Origin: Bradyrhizobium erythrophlei
GTDB taxonomy: Bacteria; Pseudomonadota; Alphaproteobacteria; Rhizobiales; Xanthobacteraceae
Direction of reading: 5' to 3'
DNA length: 64,000 nucleotides
Assembly (NCBI GenBank): GCA_900129675.1
Contig: FSRD01000001.1
Coordinates: 5,445,501 to 5,509,500, forward strand
A program made the translations under genes and the position numbers. Below are positions 25,479 through 33,405 of this stretch, piece after piece; positions within the stretch are counted from its first letter, which is position 1; each line of letters begins with the position of its first letter. Below the pieces are notes generated by a model. That model ran no database searches. It was given only the letters and a program-made list of their open reading frames with translations, and was not told the DNA's origin.

Positions 25479-26704
25479 CTCTTCCTCTCTATGGCACAGC
25501 CTCGCATAGCGCTGGATTTTGCTCAGACAAAGCGCGCTCGGTCGTCCGGCTTCGGGCGGTTGAAAGTAGCGCCGAACGTCACGCGGCGGATTTTGCGCTC
25601 GCTCGAACGTCGGTCGAAGTCCTGCGCGCGATAGAAGCGAATTGGCCGTCGATCTTTGTGGTTTCGGACGGTTCAATCGATTTGCCCAGCACGTTCGACG
25701 GACGACTGGTCGCGGTTCCCCTGAAATATAATTATCTCGGGGACGGTGACGTTCTCGGGTTCGACCATTCATCCAAGAAATTCCGCACCCTGTTTCGCCG
25801 AAATTCCGCGCACAACTCATTTCTTATCACCGAACGGTGCAACAATTATTGCCTGATGTGCTCGCAGCCACCGAAAGATGTCGATGACCGGTGGATCCTG
25901 AGTGAAATCAAAGAGAGCTTGCCACTCATCGACCCGGCAACCCGCGCGCTAACGTTCACCGGGGGAGAGACCCTGTCAGACTGTGAAGATTTCATCGCCG
26001 TCCTGACGGAGTGCCGCGACCGGCTGCCAACGACTGCCATCCAAGTGCTGACGAATGGCCGGGCGTTCGCCAACTCGGAGATTGTCGACGCCTGGAAAGC
26101 CATCGGGCACCCCAATCTTATGGCCGCCATCCCGGTCTATGCGTCGGTCGATCATGTCCACGATCACGTCGTGCAGGCCAAGGGCGCTTTCGACGAAACC
26201 GTGCTCGGCATTCTCAAGCTCAAGGACCGGGGCCAGCGCGTCGAAATACGTGTCGTCCTGCATGCATTGACAGCGCCGATCATCGAGGAAACGGGCCGGT
26301 GGATTGCTCGCAATCTACCTTTTGTCGATCACGTCGCGCTGATGGGCCTCGAAAACACGGGCTTCGCCATTGCTAACGATGCCATGCTCTGGATGGATCC
26401 GATGGACTACAGCGATGGTCTCGCCAAGGCCGTTGATTACCTGAGTGCCGCTGGCGTGAACGTGTCGGTCTATAACCTGCCGAAATGCGTCCTTCCCAAG
26501 TCGGTTTGGCCGCATGCGGTCCAATCGATCTCGGATTGGAAAAACGGCTTTGTCGACGAATGCAATCGGTGTGACGAGAAGAACAACTGCAGCGGCTTCT
26601 TTACGACCGGACGTCCGCGGTTCAGTCGCGGTGTACGAGCAATCAGTTCCCCACACCATGAATTTGACTCCCGCGGGTTAGCAAGCACGGCATCAGGAGA
26701 ATGA
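25475..26704 (+). CDS. hxsC: His-Xaa-Ser system radical SAM maturase HxsC
   Basis: The start ATG at 25475 overlaps the hxsB stop. The 409-residue protein carries a radical SAM cluster at residues 122-129 (CNNYCLMC), the downstream LTFTGGETL SAM motif near 165-173, and a late Cys group (LPKCVLP, DECNRCDEKNNCSGFF) that could bind an auxiliary cluster. Two different radical SAM enzymes encoded together with HxsA and HxsD define the Hxs system. Whether B and C act in sequence or as a heterodimer is unknown. The stop overlaps the next gene's first possible ATG. Confidence 0.92.
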   Translation: MTLPLYGTASHSAGFCSDKARSVVRLRAVESSAERHAADFALARTSVEVLRAIEANWPSIFVVSDGSIDLPSTFDGRLVAVPLKYNYLGDGDVLGFDHSSKKFRTLFRRNSAHNSFLITERCNNYCLMCSQPPKDVDDRWILSEIKESLPLIDPATRALTFTGGETLSDCEDFIAVLTECRDRLPTTAIQVLTNGRAFANSEIVDAWKAIGHPNLMAAIPVYASVDHVHDHVVQAKGAFDETVLGILKLKDRGQRVEIRVVLHALTAPIIEETGRWIARNLPFVDHVALMGLENTGFAIANDAMLWMDPMDYSDGLAKAVDYLSAAGVNVSVYNLPKCVLPKSVWPHAVQSISDWKNGFVDECNRCDEKNNCSGFFTTGRPRFSRGVRAISSPHHEFDSRGLASTASGE

Positions 26705-26706
26705 AA

Positions 26707-27675
26707 ATGAAGATCTATCATGGTCTGCTTGTCGCCGCTGCGCTTGGATGCGGCATCTCTGTAATGCCAGCACTCGCCAAGACCGCGAAAGAGTGCACGG
26801 CCGAATGGCGTGCCGACAAGGTCGGCATGCAGGCCCGTGGTGTGACGGAAAAATCCTACGTCGAACAATGCAAGGGCGGGGCGGAGCCAACCGCCGCCGC
26901 GCCAGCGGCCAAACCGGCAGAGACGGCGCAACCCGCTGCGCCCCGCCAGGCGACGGCCACCGGTTCGAAAACCGCGAAGGACTGTACCGCCGAATGGAGA
27001 GCCGACAAGGCGGGCATGCAAGCTCGCGGCGTGACCGAAAAGGCATACGTCGAACAATGCAAGGCAGGTGTGACGCCAGCGGCTTCCGCCCCTCCGTTAA
27101 GGCCGACCGCCGCAACACCGGCACCTGCAGCACCCCCATCCCAAACCAGCGCGTCACCTTCGCAGAAAACTGCTAAGGATTGCATTGCGGAATGGAGAGC
27201 CGACAAGGTAGGTATGCAAGCTCGTGGCGTCACCGAAAAAGCATATGTCGAGCAGTGCAGGGCAGGAGGTGCCGGCCCTACGGCCGCCGCTCCTGAACCG
27301 AAATCGACAACAGCGCCCGCGCCCGCACCTTCACTCGCACCCAAGCAGGCGTCGCCCGCCGCGCCACCTACACCGGCTCAACCTGCGCAGAAGCCCGCTT
27401 CAACAACCACTGCCGCACCGGTCCCGGTACCAGCTCAGCAACCGCCTGCGTCATCGAAAGGCGACTCAACACTAGAGGCTGGGCAGTTCGCGGATGAGAC
27501 ATCCGCCAAAGCTCGATGCCCCTCCGATACGGTTGTTTGGGTAAATTTGCCTTCCAAAATCTATCACTTCGCTGAGACCAAGAGCTACGGGACCACAAAG
27601 CGCGGCGCATACATGTGCGAGAAAGAAGCAATCGCTGGGGAAAACCGCGCTTCCAAAACAGAGAAGCATCCCTGA
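26707..27675 (+). CDS. Secreted protein with three PsiF-like Cys repeats and a Cys-containing C-terminal domain
   Basis: AGGAG at 26695-26699 sits best for ATG 26707; an ATG at 26701 overlapping the hxsC stop would add two residues. A signal peptide ends at MPALA. Then come three near-identical units of about 34 residues, KTAKECTAEWRADKVGMQAR and GVTEKSYVEQC, each with two Cys, separated by Pro/Ala-rich linkers. The last 65 residues (ARCPSDTVVWVNLPSKIYHF, then GAYMCEKEA) form a domain seen in other rhizobial secreted proteins. The repeat resembles PsiF, a periplasmic protein of unknown role. Tight coupling to hxsC suggests it belongs to the Hxs locus, possibly as partner or target of HxsA. 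Confidence 0.82.
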   Translation: MKIYHGLLVAAALGCGISVMPALAKTAKECTAEWRADKVGMQARGVTEKSYVEQCKGGAEPTAAAPAAKPAETAQPAAPRQATATGSKTAKDCTAEWRADKAGMQARGVTEKAYVEQCKAGVTPAASAPPLRPTAATPAPAAPPSQTSASPSQKTAKDCIAEWRADKVGMQARGVTEKAYVEQCRAGGAGPTAAAPEPKSTTAPAPAPSLAPKQASPAAPPTPAQPAQKPASTTTAAPVPVPAQQPPASSKGDSTLEAGQFADETSAKARCPSDTVVWVNLPSKIYHFAETKSYGTTKRGAYMCEKEAIAGENRASKTEKHP

Positions 27676-27835
27676 TTTGGTAAGCCAACTGCACGGTGCC
27701 CCGAATTTTCGAGGCTAGAAATCGAAAGAGACGCGGAGATTATTGGAAATCGTTTTTCACCTGCAAGCAAGGTGCGGAGGGAACTGCATGCGGATGGCCC
27801 AAGATAAAACGGCCAACTACGACGGAAAAATATCA

Positions 27836-28375
27836 ATGCGCCAATCCGTAAAAGGTATTTCTGCGGCCGCTATTATCTTTTTCACCGTAACAGTGCAGTC
27901 TGCACGAGCTGATTTCAGTTGCAGGGACGAAAAGAGCCTCACGGTTTGCCAGCCAGAAGATCTGGTCCAGAACGGTCCGAAGGACAGGATAAAACAGTCG
28001 CGCATATTGTTCGAGACGAACAACTGTTTGGTAGGCGAGATATCCGCGTCGGGACAGTCCGATTGGACCGCGGCAACTTATGCGGACGAAATCCATGTCG
28101 TCGTTAGGTATGAGTGTCAAATTCCTCAGACCACGGTGCCGCAATCAGACCTTGGCAAAAAGCAACGAACTACCGAGAATGTTAATGCCAAGTACGACTT
28201 TGCGTGCGCGCTAAGGGAATTCAAATATTTTGCTAGTGGGTTCGATCATTTCAACGATGGCAGTCGCAGTCACTGGGATAGCCAAGGCTCCTCAAGACCC
28301 ATTCCGTGGCAGAAGATATATTCCGGTGGTGTTGGTGCTCATTTAGGCTCGCTTTTCAAAGTCTGGTGCGAGTAA
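27836..28375 (+). CDS. Secreted hypothetical protein
   Basis: Starting at ATG 27836 the protein has a signal peptide (VKGISAAAIIFFTVTVQSAR, then AD) and about 155 mature residues with Cys in FSCRDEKSLTVCQPEDL, NNCLVGE, YECQIP, FACALREF and a final WCE. Six Cys suggest an oxidised periplasmic or extracellular protein. An alternative start at 27788 would spoil the signal. I know no family. It follows the Hxs-linked repeat protein by 160 bp on the same strand. Base composition is lower in GC than in the metabolic regions. Confidence 0.65.
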   Translation: MRQSVKGISAAAIIFFTVTVQSARADFSCRDEKSLTVCQPEDLVQNGPKDRIKQSRILFETNNCLVGEISASGQSDWTAATYADEIHVVVRYECQIPQTTVPQSDLGKKQRTTENVNAKYDFACALREFKYFASGFDHFNDGSRSHWDSQGSSRPIPWQKIYSGGVGAHLGSLFKVWCE

Positions 28376-28492
28376 TAGCACGGATCAGAAGACCTATTCG
28401 ATCACTCTGCTCGTCGGCACTGAGTGCCACGTAATGGACGTGTCACAAGGGCCAGTAAAGTAATCCAGCTTAAAAAAATCGGAGGAAAGACG

Positions 28493-28708
28493 ATGCGTGC
28501 TTTTACGCTGCTCATTGGACTGATCATCGCCGTCGCATCTTTCTCGCAGGATGCAATCGCGCGGGGCCGAGGTGGTGGCGGCGGTCACTACTATGGTGGT
28601 GGGCATCACACGTCGAGTCATGGCGGACACTACTACGGCGGCTACGGCTCGTCTCATCGTGGCGGGACGTACGCCGGTCCGTATGGCGGGTATGGGCGGC
28701 ACAAATAG
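28493..28708 (+). CDS. Small Gly/His/Tyr-rich secreted protein, 71 aa
   Basis: A strong GGAGG at 28481 fixes the start at ATG 28493. The signal peptide MRAFTLLIGLIIAVASFSQD ends near AIA, and the mature part is RGRGGGGGHYYGGGHHTSSH followed by GGHYYGGYGSSHRGG and GPYGGYGRHK. Such His- and Gly-rich sequences may bind metals or be structural. It lies on the Hxs side of the region and also has a repeated His-Ser-containing tract, though not the strict HxS repeat. Confidence 0.78.
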   Translation: MRAFTLLIGLIIAVASFSQDAIARGRGGGGGHYYGGGHHTSSHGGHYYGGYGSSHRGGTYAGPYGGYGRHK

Positions 28709-28939
28709 CGCTCACCGACAGCGACGCGGACGACCGGCGCGACCTGATCGGGCAAGATCGCTGGTAACGGCGGCAGGTTGTCGGTCGTGTCCCGCCCAAC
28801 GTTGAATAGGTCGCGGATCGCCGCCTAAGTGATCGAGTAGCGATCGCACATTGAACGAACCGATGGGGCCGTGGGCCGTTCCGGGTACTCGAACCCTCCA
28901 TTTGGCCTTACGCGGTACAATCGATTTTAGATTGGAAAA

Positions 28940-29458
28940 ATGGCTATGTTGAAGAGTGTACGAAGTGTGTTGAGAAAAGCAGGTGCATCGGATTATCTAC
29001 ATCCGGTCGCCCGCGCCAGAGTCGCGGCATTGCAGCGATCCAATAAAAGGTTGGCGCTCAGATTTCCGATTTCACTTCTGATAGTGTTTTCGTTCACGCT
29101 CCAAGGGCAAGCGGCCTTAGGAAATGACGCTAAACGGGAATTTCAATGCTCGGAAGGCAACGAAAAACTGACGCTGTATATGAGCGAACAGAAGCAGAAG
29201 CAAGGTGCAAGTTTTGGCGTGAAAACGCCGCATGGCTTTGTTTACGCTGGGTTCTTTGATGGGATCGAAGTCCCACTCTCGCGCTTATTCGGGTCTACCG
29301 GAAATTCAGAACGTGATCGAGAGAATGTTCTTATCTACAGCGGGCTTTCCGACACGATCTCACAGGGAAAACTGCTAATTTTCAACGAGCGCTCCAACTC
29401 ACTCACAATTCTCAATGTCTCGAATTTTGAGATGTCGAAATCCCAATGCTCAAAATAG
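28940..29458 (+). CDS. Hypothetical protein with internal membrane/leader segment
   Basis: The 172-residue frame begins MAMLKSVRSVLRKAGASDYL and has a hydrophobic leader-like stretch at 42-58 (FPISLLIVFSFTLQGQAAL). The following part reads like a secreted domain with two Cys (REFQCSEGNEKLTLYMSEQK, SKSQCSK). The basic 40-residue lead before the hydrophobic stretch is unusual for a signal peptide, so the true start may lie inside. No family is recognised. Confidence 0.5.
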   Translation: MAMLKSVRSVLRKAGASDYLHPVARARVAALQRSNKRLALRFPISLLIVFSFTLQGQAALGNDAKREFQCSEGNEKLTLYMSEQKQKQGASFGVKTPHGFVYAGFFDGIEVPLSRLFGSTGNSERDRENVLIYSGLSDTISQGKLLIFNERSNSLTILNVSNFEMSKSQCSK

Positions 29459-29509
29459 CAGGTCGTGATCGGAATAGGTGGCAGAACGCCAACAGTTCTG
29501 GTGAGGGCA

Positions 29510-29849
29510 CGTGATACCGATTCCCTGTTCGGTGTTTTCGGGTTTGGCTCCGGCGCGTACTATTGGCCGGGACAAGACAGCGGTTCTCCGGCTTCAGCCC
29601 GCCTCACCAGTGCGGTGACTTGGTGTTGCGGATATTGGTGACCGGCGGGGAGCCGAACTTCGGGGGCGGCGGCATGCCCCACCGCATGGTCACCAGTTCG
29701 GTGCCGTGGTCGGTGTTGCGGACCACCGGGGCCGGATAATCAGGAAACACGCCCGGCATCGGTGCGAGGTTGCCGACATAGCGGTTCACGACGCGGAACA
29801 GCGCGAGGATGGCCGCTTGGTTCGTCGTGATGCTGTAGAGGTTGCACAT
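29510..29849 (-). pseudogene. SOS-response-associated peptidase (HMCES/YedK) fragment
   Basis: From ATG 29849 the protein begins MCNLYSITTNQAAILALFRV, with the catalytic Cys2, and continues to NIRNTKSPHW, where a TGA replaces the expected Arg codon. Beyond it the frame still reads GGLKPENRCLVPA, and a further frame gives YAPEPNPKTP, both recognisable HMCES sequence. HMCES proteins shield abasic sites in single-stranded DNA. One nonsense change plus a frameshift and missing 3' half make it a pseudogene. Confidence 0.85.
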
Positions 29850-29858
29850 TCGTCCAGT

Positions 29859-30377
29859 TCACCGCTCGCCCGGCCACCACGTTGACGGCGGATCGCTCGC
29901 CGTGATCTTGGTCGCTCGCAGTGCCACCAGATGGCTCCGCTTGTAGGCATAGCCCCGGACTTCGGAGCACTGGCGGCAGCGCATGTAGCGTTCGAGTTCA
30001 TGGACCGGCGTTGTCTTCGGTCGTCGCACGATGTCGAGGGCAACGGTCTGATGCGTGTTGCAGCCAAGGCATTTCACTTCGAGATAGCCAAACCCGGCGT
30101 TGATCGCGTCACCGAGCGCGGGCGATGGCTGCGCCGGTCCCTGAAAGCCGAGCATGCGCTTGTTCCACGCCTCGACGGCGAGCCGGTCGGCTTGCTTGCG
30201 TGCTTCCATCGCCCGGTCTGCCGCCGCGCGCACCGATCCGCCGTAAATGATCTCGCGTGACTTGGTGCCCATGCGAGAGAGGATGCGCCGGGCCGCGCGT
30301 GACAGGCAAGCCGCTACAGATTGCGGTGGATGGCGTGCCGGGCACAACGGAGGCGACGCGCGACGCTGGAAGACCAT
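29859..30377 (-). CDS. Hypothetical zinc-ribbon-like protein of phage-like island
   Basis: The start is set at ATG 30377 (MVFQRRASPPLC), 20 bp after the terminase-like gene; GTG 30425 and ATG 30272 are alternatives. The C-terminal half has a Cys4 ribbon: VKCLGCNTHQTVALDIVRRP, then ERYMRCRQCSEVRGYAYKRS, ending ASDPPSTWWPGER. I recall similar proteins next to small terminase-like genes in Bradyrhizobium. It probably binds nucleic acid; function unknown. Confidence 0.65.
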   Translation of the reverse strand: MVFQRRASPPLCPARHPPQSVAACLSRAARRILSRMGTKSREIIYGGSVRAAADRAMEARKQADRLAVEAWNKRMLGFQGPAQPSPALGDAINAGFGYLEVKCLGCNTHQTVALDIVRRPKTTPVHELERYMRCRQCSEVRGYAYKRSHLVALRATKITASDPPSTWWPGER

Positions 30378-30396
30378 GCCGACTGACCGGTGAGCG

Positions 30397-30942
30397 TCAG
30401 TCCTGTTGATCGAGGGGCGGCTCACCGTGCTTGTCGGCCATCTGCTGGCAGACGTTGGCTATCTCGGTGCGCACCTCGAACACGACCCGCTCGATGCTGC
30501 GCCGGATCGCAAGATCACCACGCGGCGCGCACCGCGCAGGCAGGCTCGACAATGCGGTCAGGGTGGCACCGCAGATGCCGTCGATCAGTGCATCGACATC
30601 CGCTCGGCGCACCAGTTCGTGCTTCTTCTCCATCAGGCGCAGTTGCAGCATCTCAGTCTTGACCCTGACGTGATCAGCGTCGGCTTGCGTGCGCGGCGAT
30701 TGCTGCCGCTCGCGCCGCAAGTATCGCATGTAGGCAACGCGGCTCTGGTCGAGCAGAAAGCCATCACCTTGCCGCTGGATCACGCCTTCGGCTTCGAGCT
30801 TGCCGATGTGGGTCCGGCTGCAATCAAGGTGCTGCGCAAGTGCCGACGCGCTGACGGTCGCGGGCTTGGCGAATCGCGGTCGAGAGATAGCCTTGGCGAT
30901 GGGCGGGCGATCAACGCCGACGGTCTCGGTCATCAGCGTCAT
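30397..30942 (-). CDS. Phage terminase small subunit-like protein (Nu1 type)
   Basis: The 181-residue protein starts at ATG 30942 or 30933. Residues about 28-62 form a helix-turn-helix (TVSASALAQHLDCSRTHIGK, then LEAEGVIQRQGDG), followed by a long helical segment ADADHVRVKTEMLQLRLMEK that fits the Nu1/small terminase fold. It would recognise phage packaging DNA. No large terminase, portal or capsid genes are in the window, so this is a fragment of a prophage or a domesticated remnant. Confidence 0.68.
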   Translation of the reverse strand: MTLMTETVGVDRPPIAKAISRPRFAKPATVSASALAQHLDCSRTHIGKLEAEGVIQRQGDGFLLDQSRVAYMRYLRRERQQSPRTQADADHVRVKTEMLQLRLMEKKHELVRRADVDALIDGICGATLTALSSLPARCAPRGDLAIRRSIERVVFEVRTEIANVCQQMADKHGEPPLDQQD

Positions 30943-31150
30943 TCCTTTTGCGTCGCAGTAGGATACTCCGATTGCAGCGTCAGCGGGAGGCGGTCTTTAC
31001 TGTAGCCCAACCTTCCGTTTTCGGCGACCGGACCTGCCGCTGCGCCTGCCGCCAAGCGAGACTTTTAGCGAATTCCGCAAAGGTAATTTTATCGTTTCCG
31101 CCTAGGATTTCTGACTTTCCGATTAAATCCGTTTTAGGGGTATTTTTCCC

Positions 31151-31678
31151 ATGGCCACGGTTTTGAGCTTCCTGTCCTTCTTCGGCATCTTGATCGGACT
31201 GGTGTCCATCGCCTATCCGCTCCGCTTCATGTACATCCACGACCGCCGAACGGCAGCCATCGTGCTGGCGGTGTCAGTGGTGACGTTCCTGCCGGCCGCC
31301 GCCATTGACGGCGCCCAGCAGCAGGCCCGCGCGCGCGCGGAGCAGGCTGCGGCCGCCCCGCAGCTGGTCGCCCCGCCTCCGAAGTCGGCGGCCGATCTGG
31401 CCGAGGAGGCCTGCAACGTGTCTGGCGCCATCCCCGACTGCAAGGAAGTCATGACCAAGCAGATCGCCGAGGGGATGGCCCATCCGAAGGCTCCCGCGCC
31501 CGCGGCAGTGGAGAAAGTCGCGCCGGGCAAGCCATGGCGACAGTGGTCAGAAGACGAAATGACGGAATTCATGAGGCAAGGCCTTATTATCTGCATTAAA
31601 AAGGATCGCCCGGCGCAGCACGATTGTTACGCCGAGATAAACACCATCGCTGATGACTGGAAAGCGCATCACGGCTAA
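31151..31678 (+). CDS. Hypothetical membrane-anchored protein
   Basis: The 175-residue protein has two N-terminal hydrophobic segments, residues 1-25 (VLSFLSFFGILIGLVSIAYP) and 34-52 (TAAIVLAVSVVTFLPAAAI), then an Ala-rich stretch (QQQARARAEQAAAAPQL) and a soluble C-terminal domain with Cys in EACNVSGAIPDCKEVM, IICIKK and HDCYAEI. It is probably an inner-membrane protein with the C-terminal domain outside. Unknown function. Confidence 0.65.
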   Translation: MATVLSFLSFFGILIGLVSIAYPLRFMYIHDRRTAAIVLAVSVVTFLPAAAIDGAQQQARARAEQAAAAPQLVAPPPKSAADLAEEACNVSGAIPDCKEVMTKQIAEGMAHPKAPAPAAVEKVAPGKPWRQWSEDEMTEFMRQGLIICIKKDRPAQHDCYAEINTIADDWKAHHG

Positions 31679-31690
31679 ACGAATAGAGCG

Positions 31691-32038
31691 ATGCACCGGG
31701 CCGCGCCCTTAGCCAAGTACAGGCGCGGCTCCTGCAATTCCGACTGGCGCCAGTGCTCCGACAACGCCGACCTCATCAACAATTTCGGCGACATCAGCCG
31801 AGGCTCGGTGTCATGCCAGTATGCGGCGAAGAAGCTCGCGAAGTACGGCTCGCCGTCGTTCCCGTTCTTCTCGTTCAGTCGCTTCCACACCGGCAGCGAC
31901 TACGTGAGGACCGGATTGGCGACGCTGATCGAGCCCGAGGCCGAGTTCCAAAACGGCTACGGCGCCAGGGTGCACAGCGTCGTCACCTGCAAATACGATC
32001 TGAACAGCCAGCAGGTCGTGGACGTCAGCGTCGACTGA
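31691..32038 (+). CDS. Hypothetical protein, 115 aa
   Basis: The frame starts 12 bp after the membrane protein gene. The product reads SCNSDWRQCSDNADLINNFG, then VSCQYAAKKLAKYGSPSFPF and VVTCKYDLNSQQVVDVSVD. The pattern CxxDWxxCxDNxDLxN recurs in small phage-island proteins of rhizobia that I cannot name. It has no signal peptide in this frame, though its Cys content suggests an exported protein; the start may be mis-set. Confidence 0.6.
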   Translation: MHRAAPLAKYRRGSCNSDWRQCSDNADLINNFGDISRGSVSCQYAAKKLAKYGSPSFPFFSFSRFHTGSDYVRTGLATLIEPEAEFQNGYGARVHSVVTCKYDLNSQQVVDVSVD

Positions 32039-32298
32039 CGCCGCCTCCATGTAACTGCAACCACTGATTTTCTCGCACCAGATATCCTCAGTAAGTGCGG
32101 TCGCGCGGTCCCGGCAATTCCTTTTGCTCTCTGCGGGACCCGGCGACCGACCACCGTTGCGGAGGGGCGCCTTCCTCAGAGGGGTCCGCCATCCCTCGAC
32201 GGTCCCCGCCAACGTCACGCATCACCGCAACCTCGACGCCGGGCACGGTCGCGTCGAGGCCGAGAAGCGCCGGATTGCGTGATGCGGAGCATCAACAC

Positions 32299-32445
32299 AT
32301 GATCTCGGTCAGCGATTCCGAACTCGCCGCGTTGCTGGATGCCGCCCGTCCGATCCCGCCGCACAACCGCGACGCCTTCCTGCGCGACAGTCGCGGCCGA
32401 GCTGGCGAAGTATAGAGATTGGATGGTCTGCCCTTCGTTCGCCAT
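32299..32445 (+). pseudogene. Small phage-island protein, frameshifted
   Basis: From ATG 32299 the frame reads MISVSDSELAALLDAARPIP, then PHNRDAFLRD, and runs off frame. One extra A near 32389 shifts it; removing it gives VAAELAKYRD, the expected continuation of this small conserved protein. It is about 60 residues in intact form and of unknown role. Confidence 0.6.
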
Positions 32446-32772
32446 TGTCTGTCGCGAACTCTCATGGATGGCGGTGATTTGTCGCCACATCGTGATGCCG
32501 TTCATACCCCGAAACACCGATAATGTGGGGATAGTTGAATTAAACCGATACTTGGGTGCCGAATGGCCCTTAAGTTGGCGCTGGCGGTCGCTGCTTCGTT
32601 CCGCTCATGAAAAAGCCGAGCATTCCCTCCACAGGCGCTCGGCTCCTTCGTGTCCCATTAACCCGTGTCAGAGCCAACGAGGACAGTCTCACTGTACGAC
32701 CGAGAATCGCCGCGTCAATGGGCGTTTTCGCACGTCATCCTCAATGGCTCTCCTTATCCAAAGGAGATCAGT
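32446..32772. other. Gene-free stretch
   Basis: No supported gene. The end carries the ribosome site AAGGAG (32761-32766) of the small gene at 32773. Confidence 0.45.
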
Positions 32773-32961
32773 TTGAGCATTACGCAGTTTACCTTCGAGC
32801 AGGCTGTTGATGTCTGGATGCGCCACTTTAGCGGCCAATATCAGCACCAGATTGCGGCGGCCTACGTCATCAACGTTCGCGCCGTCAATCATGTCCTGAA
32901 GGAAAAGACCCACGTCGGCAGCAAACAAGTCGCTGAGACGAGGTTTAGCAAATCGGCCTAA
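32773..32961 (+). CDS. Small helix-turn-helix-like protein, TTG start
   Basis: AAGGAG at 32761-32766 is followed after six bases by TTG 32773, which I take as the start rather than the unsupported upstream codons. The 62-residue product reads MSITQFTFEQAVDVWMRHFS, then QYQHQIAAAYVINVRAVNHV and LKEKTHVGSKQVA. The middle looks like a helix-turn-helix. A strong terminator follows directly. Confidence 0.7.
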   Translation: MSITQFTFEQAVDVWMRHFSGQYQHQIAAAYVINVRAVNHVLKEKTHVGSKQVAETRFSKSA

Positions 32962-32969
32962 CCACTGAA

Positions 32970-33002
32970 GGCGGGCGGCCAAAGGGTCGCCCGCCCCTTT
33001 TT
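32970..33002 (+). terminator. Rho-independent terminator
   Basis: GGCGGGCG (32970-32977) pairs with CGCCCGCC (32988-32995) and is followed by CCTTTTT. It lies 8 bp after the small helix-turn-helix gene. Confidence 0.85.
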
Positions 33003-33053
33003 CGAATTGGCGTAGCGCTCATCGCTTCGCCAGCGGGATCACAGGCGAGCGCT

Positions 33054-33347
33054 ATGTCGAGCTGGATTGATGTCGCAGTTGATATTTGGATTTGCATTTT
33101 TGCTGCGTCGTTTTTTTCATCGTTTGTTATTGGTGCCGTCCAGATCAAACGCGGCAAGAACCTGACCGACACGCCGCTACTGCCGATTCAAGTGGTCCTT
33201 CATTTCGCTTGGGTCATACCCTTCGGCTTCTACGTAGTACTGACAACGGTTGGGACGTGGGGTCCCATGCTTGGCATCGCGCTTGTCGGTCTTCCGATCT
33301 TTCTGGGGGTCGCTTGGCTAGCCGGGCACATCGAGCGACGGCGCTAG
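33054..33347 (+). CDS. Small hypothetical membrane protein, 97 aa
   Basis: Three hydrophobic segments are visible: residues 6-28 (DVAVDIWICIFAASFFSSFV), 43-65 (PIQVVLHFAWVIPFGFYVVL) and 68-90 (WGPMLGIALVGLPIFLGVAW), ending in the basic HIERRR. It is a likely inner-membrane protein with no known family. The ATG at 33054 has no strong ribosome site. Confidence 0.55.
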   Translation: MSSWIDVAVDIWICIFAASFFSSFVIGAVQIKRGKNLTDTPLLPIQVVLHFAWVIPFGFYVVLTTVGTWGPMLGIALVGLPIFLGVAWLAGHIERRR

Positions 33348-33405
33348 TGGTTGAGTTTCTGAGGCCGACATCGTCGCGCTGATGTGGCGCTGTTGCTGGA
33401 GTCAC

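Noticed and set aside
26701..27675. Near-identical repeat blocks that might be a DNA-level mobile repeat
   Set aside because: The three blocks are in frame, separated by different linkers, and form a regular repeat protein with signal peptide.
28860..28910. A GGGTTCGAGTACCC-like T-arm on the minus strand, suggesting a tRNA end or att site
   Set aside because: The stem is not five paired bases, no CCA, anticodon arm or acceptor partner is found; probably chance.
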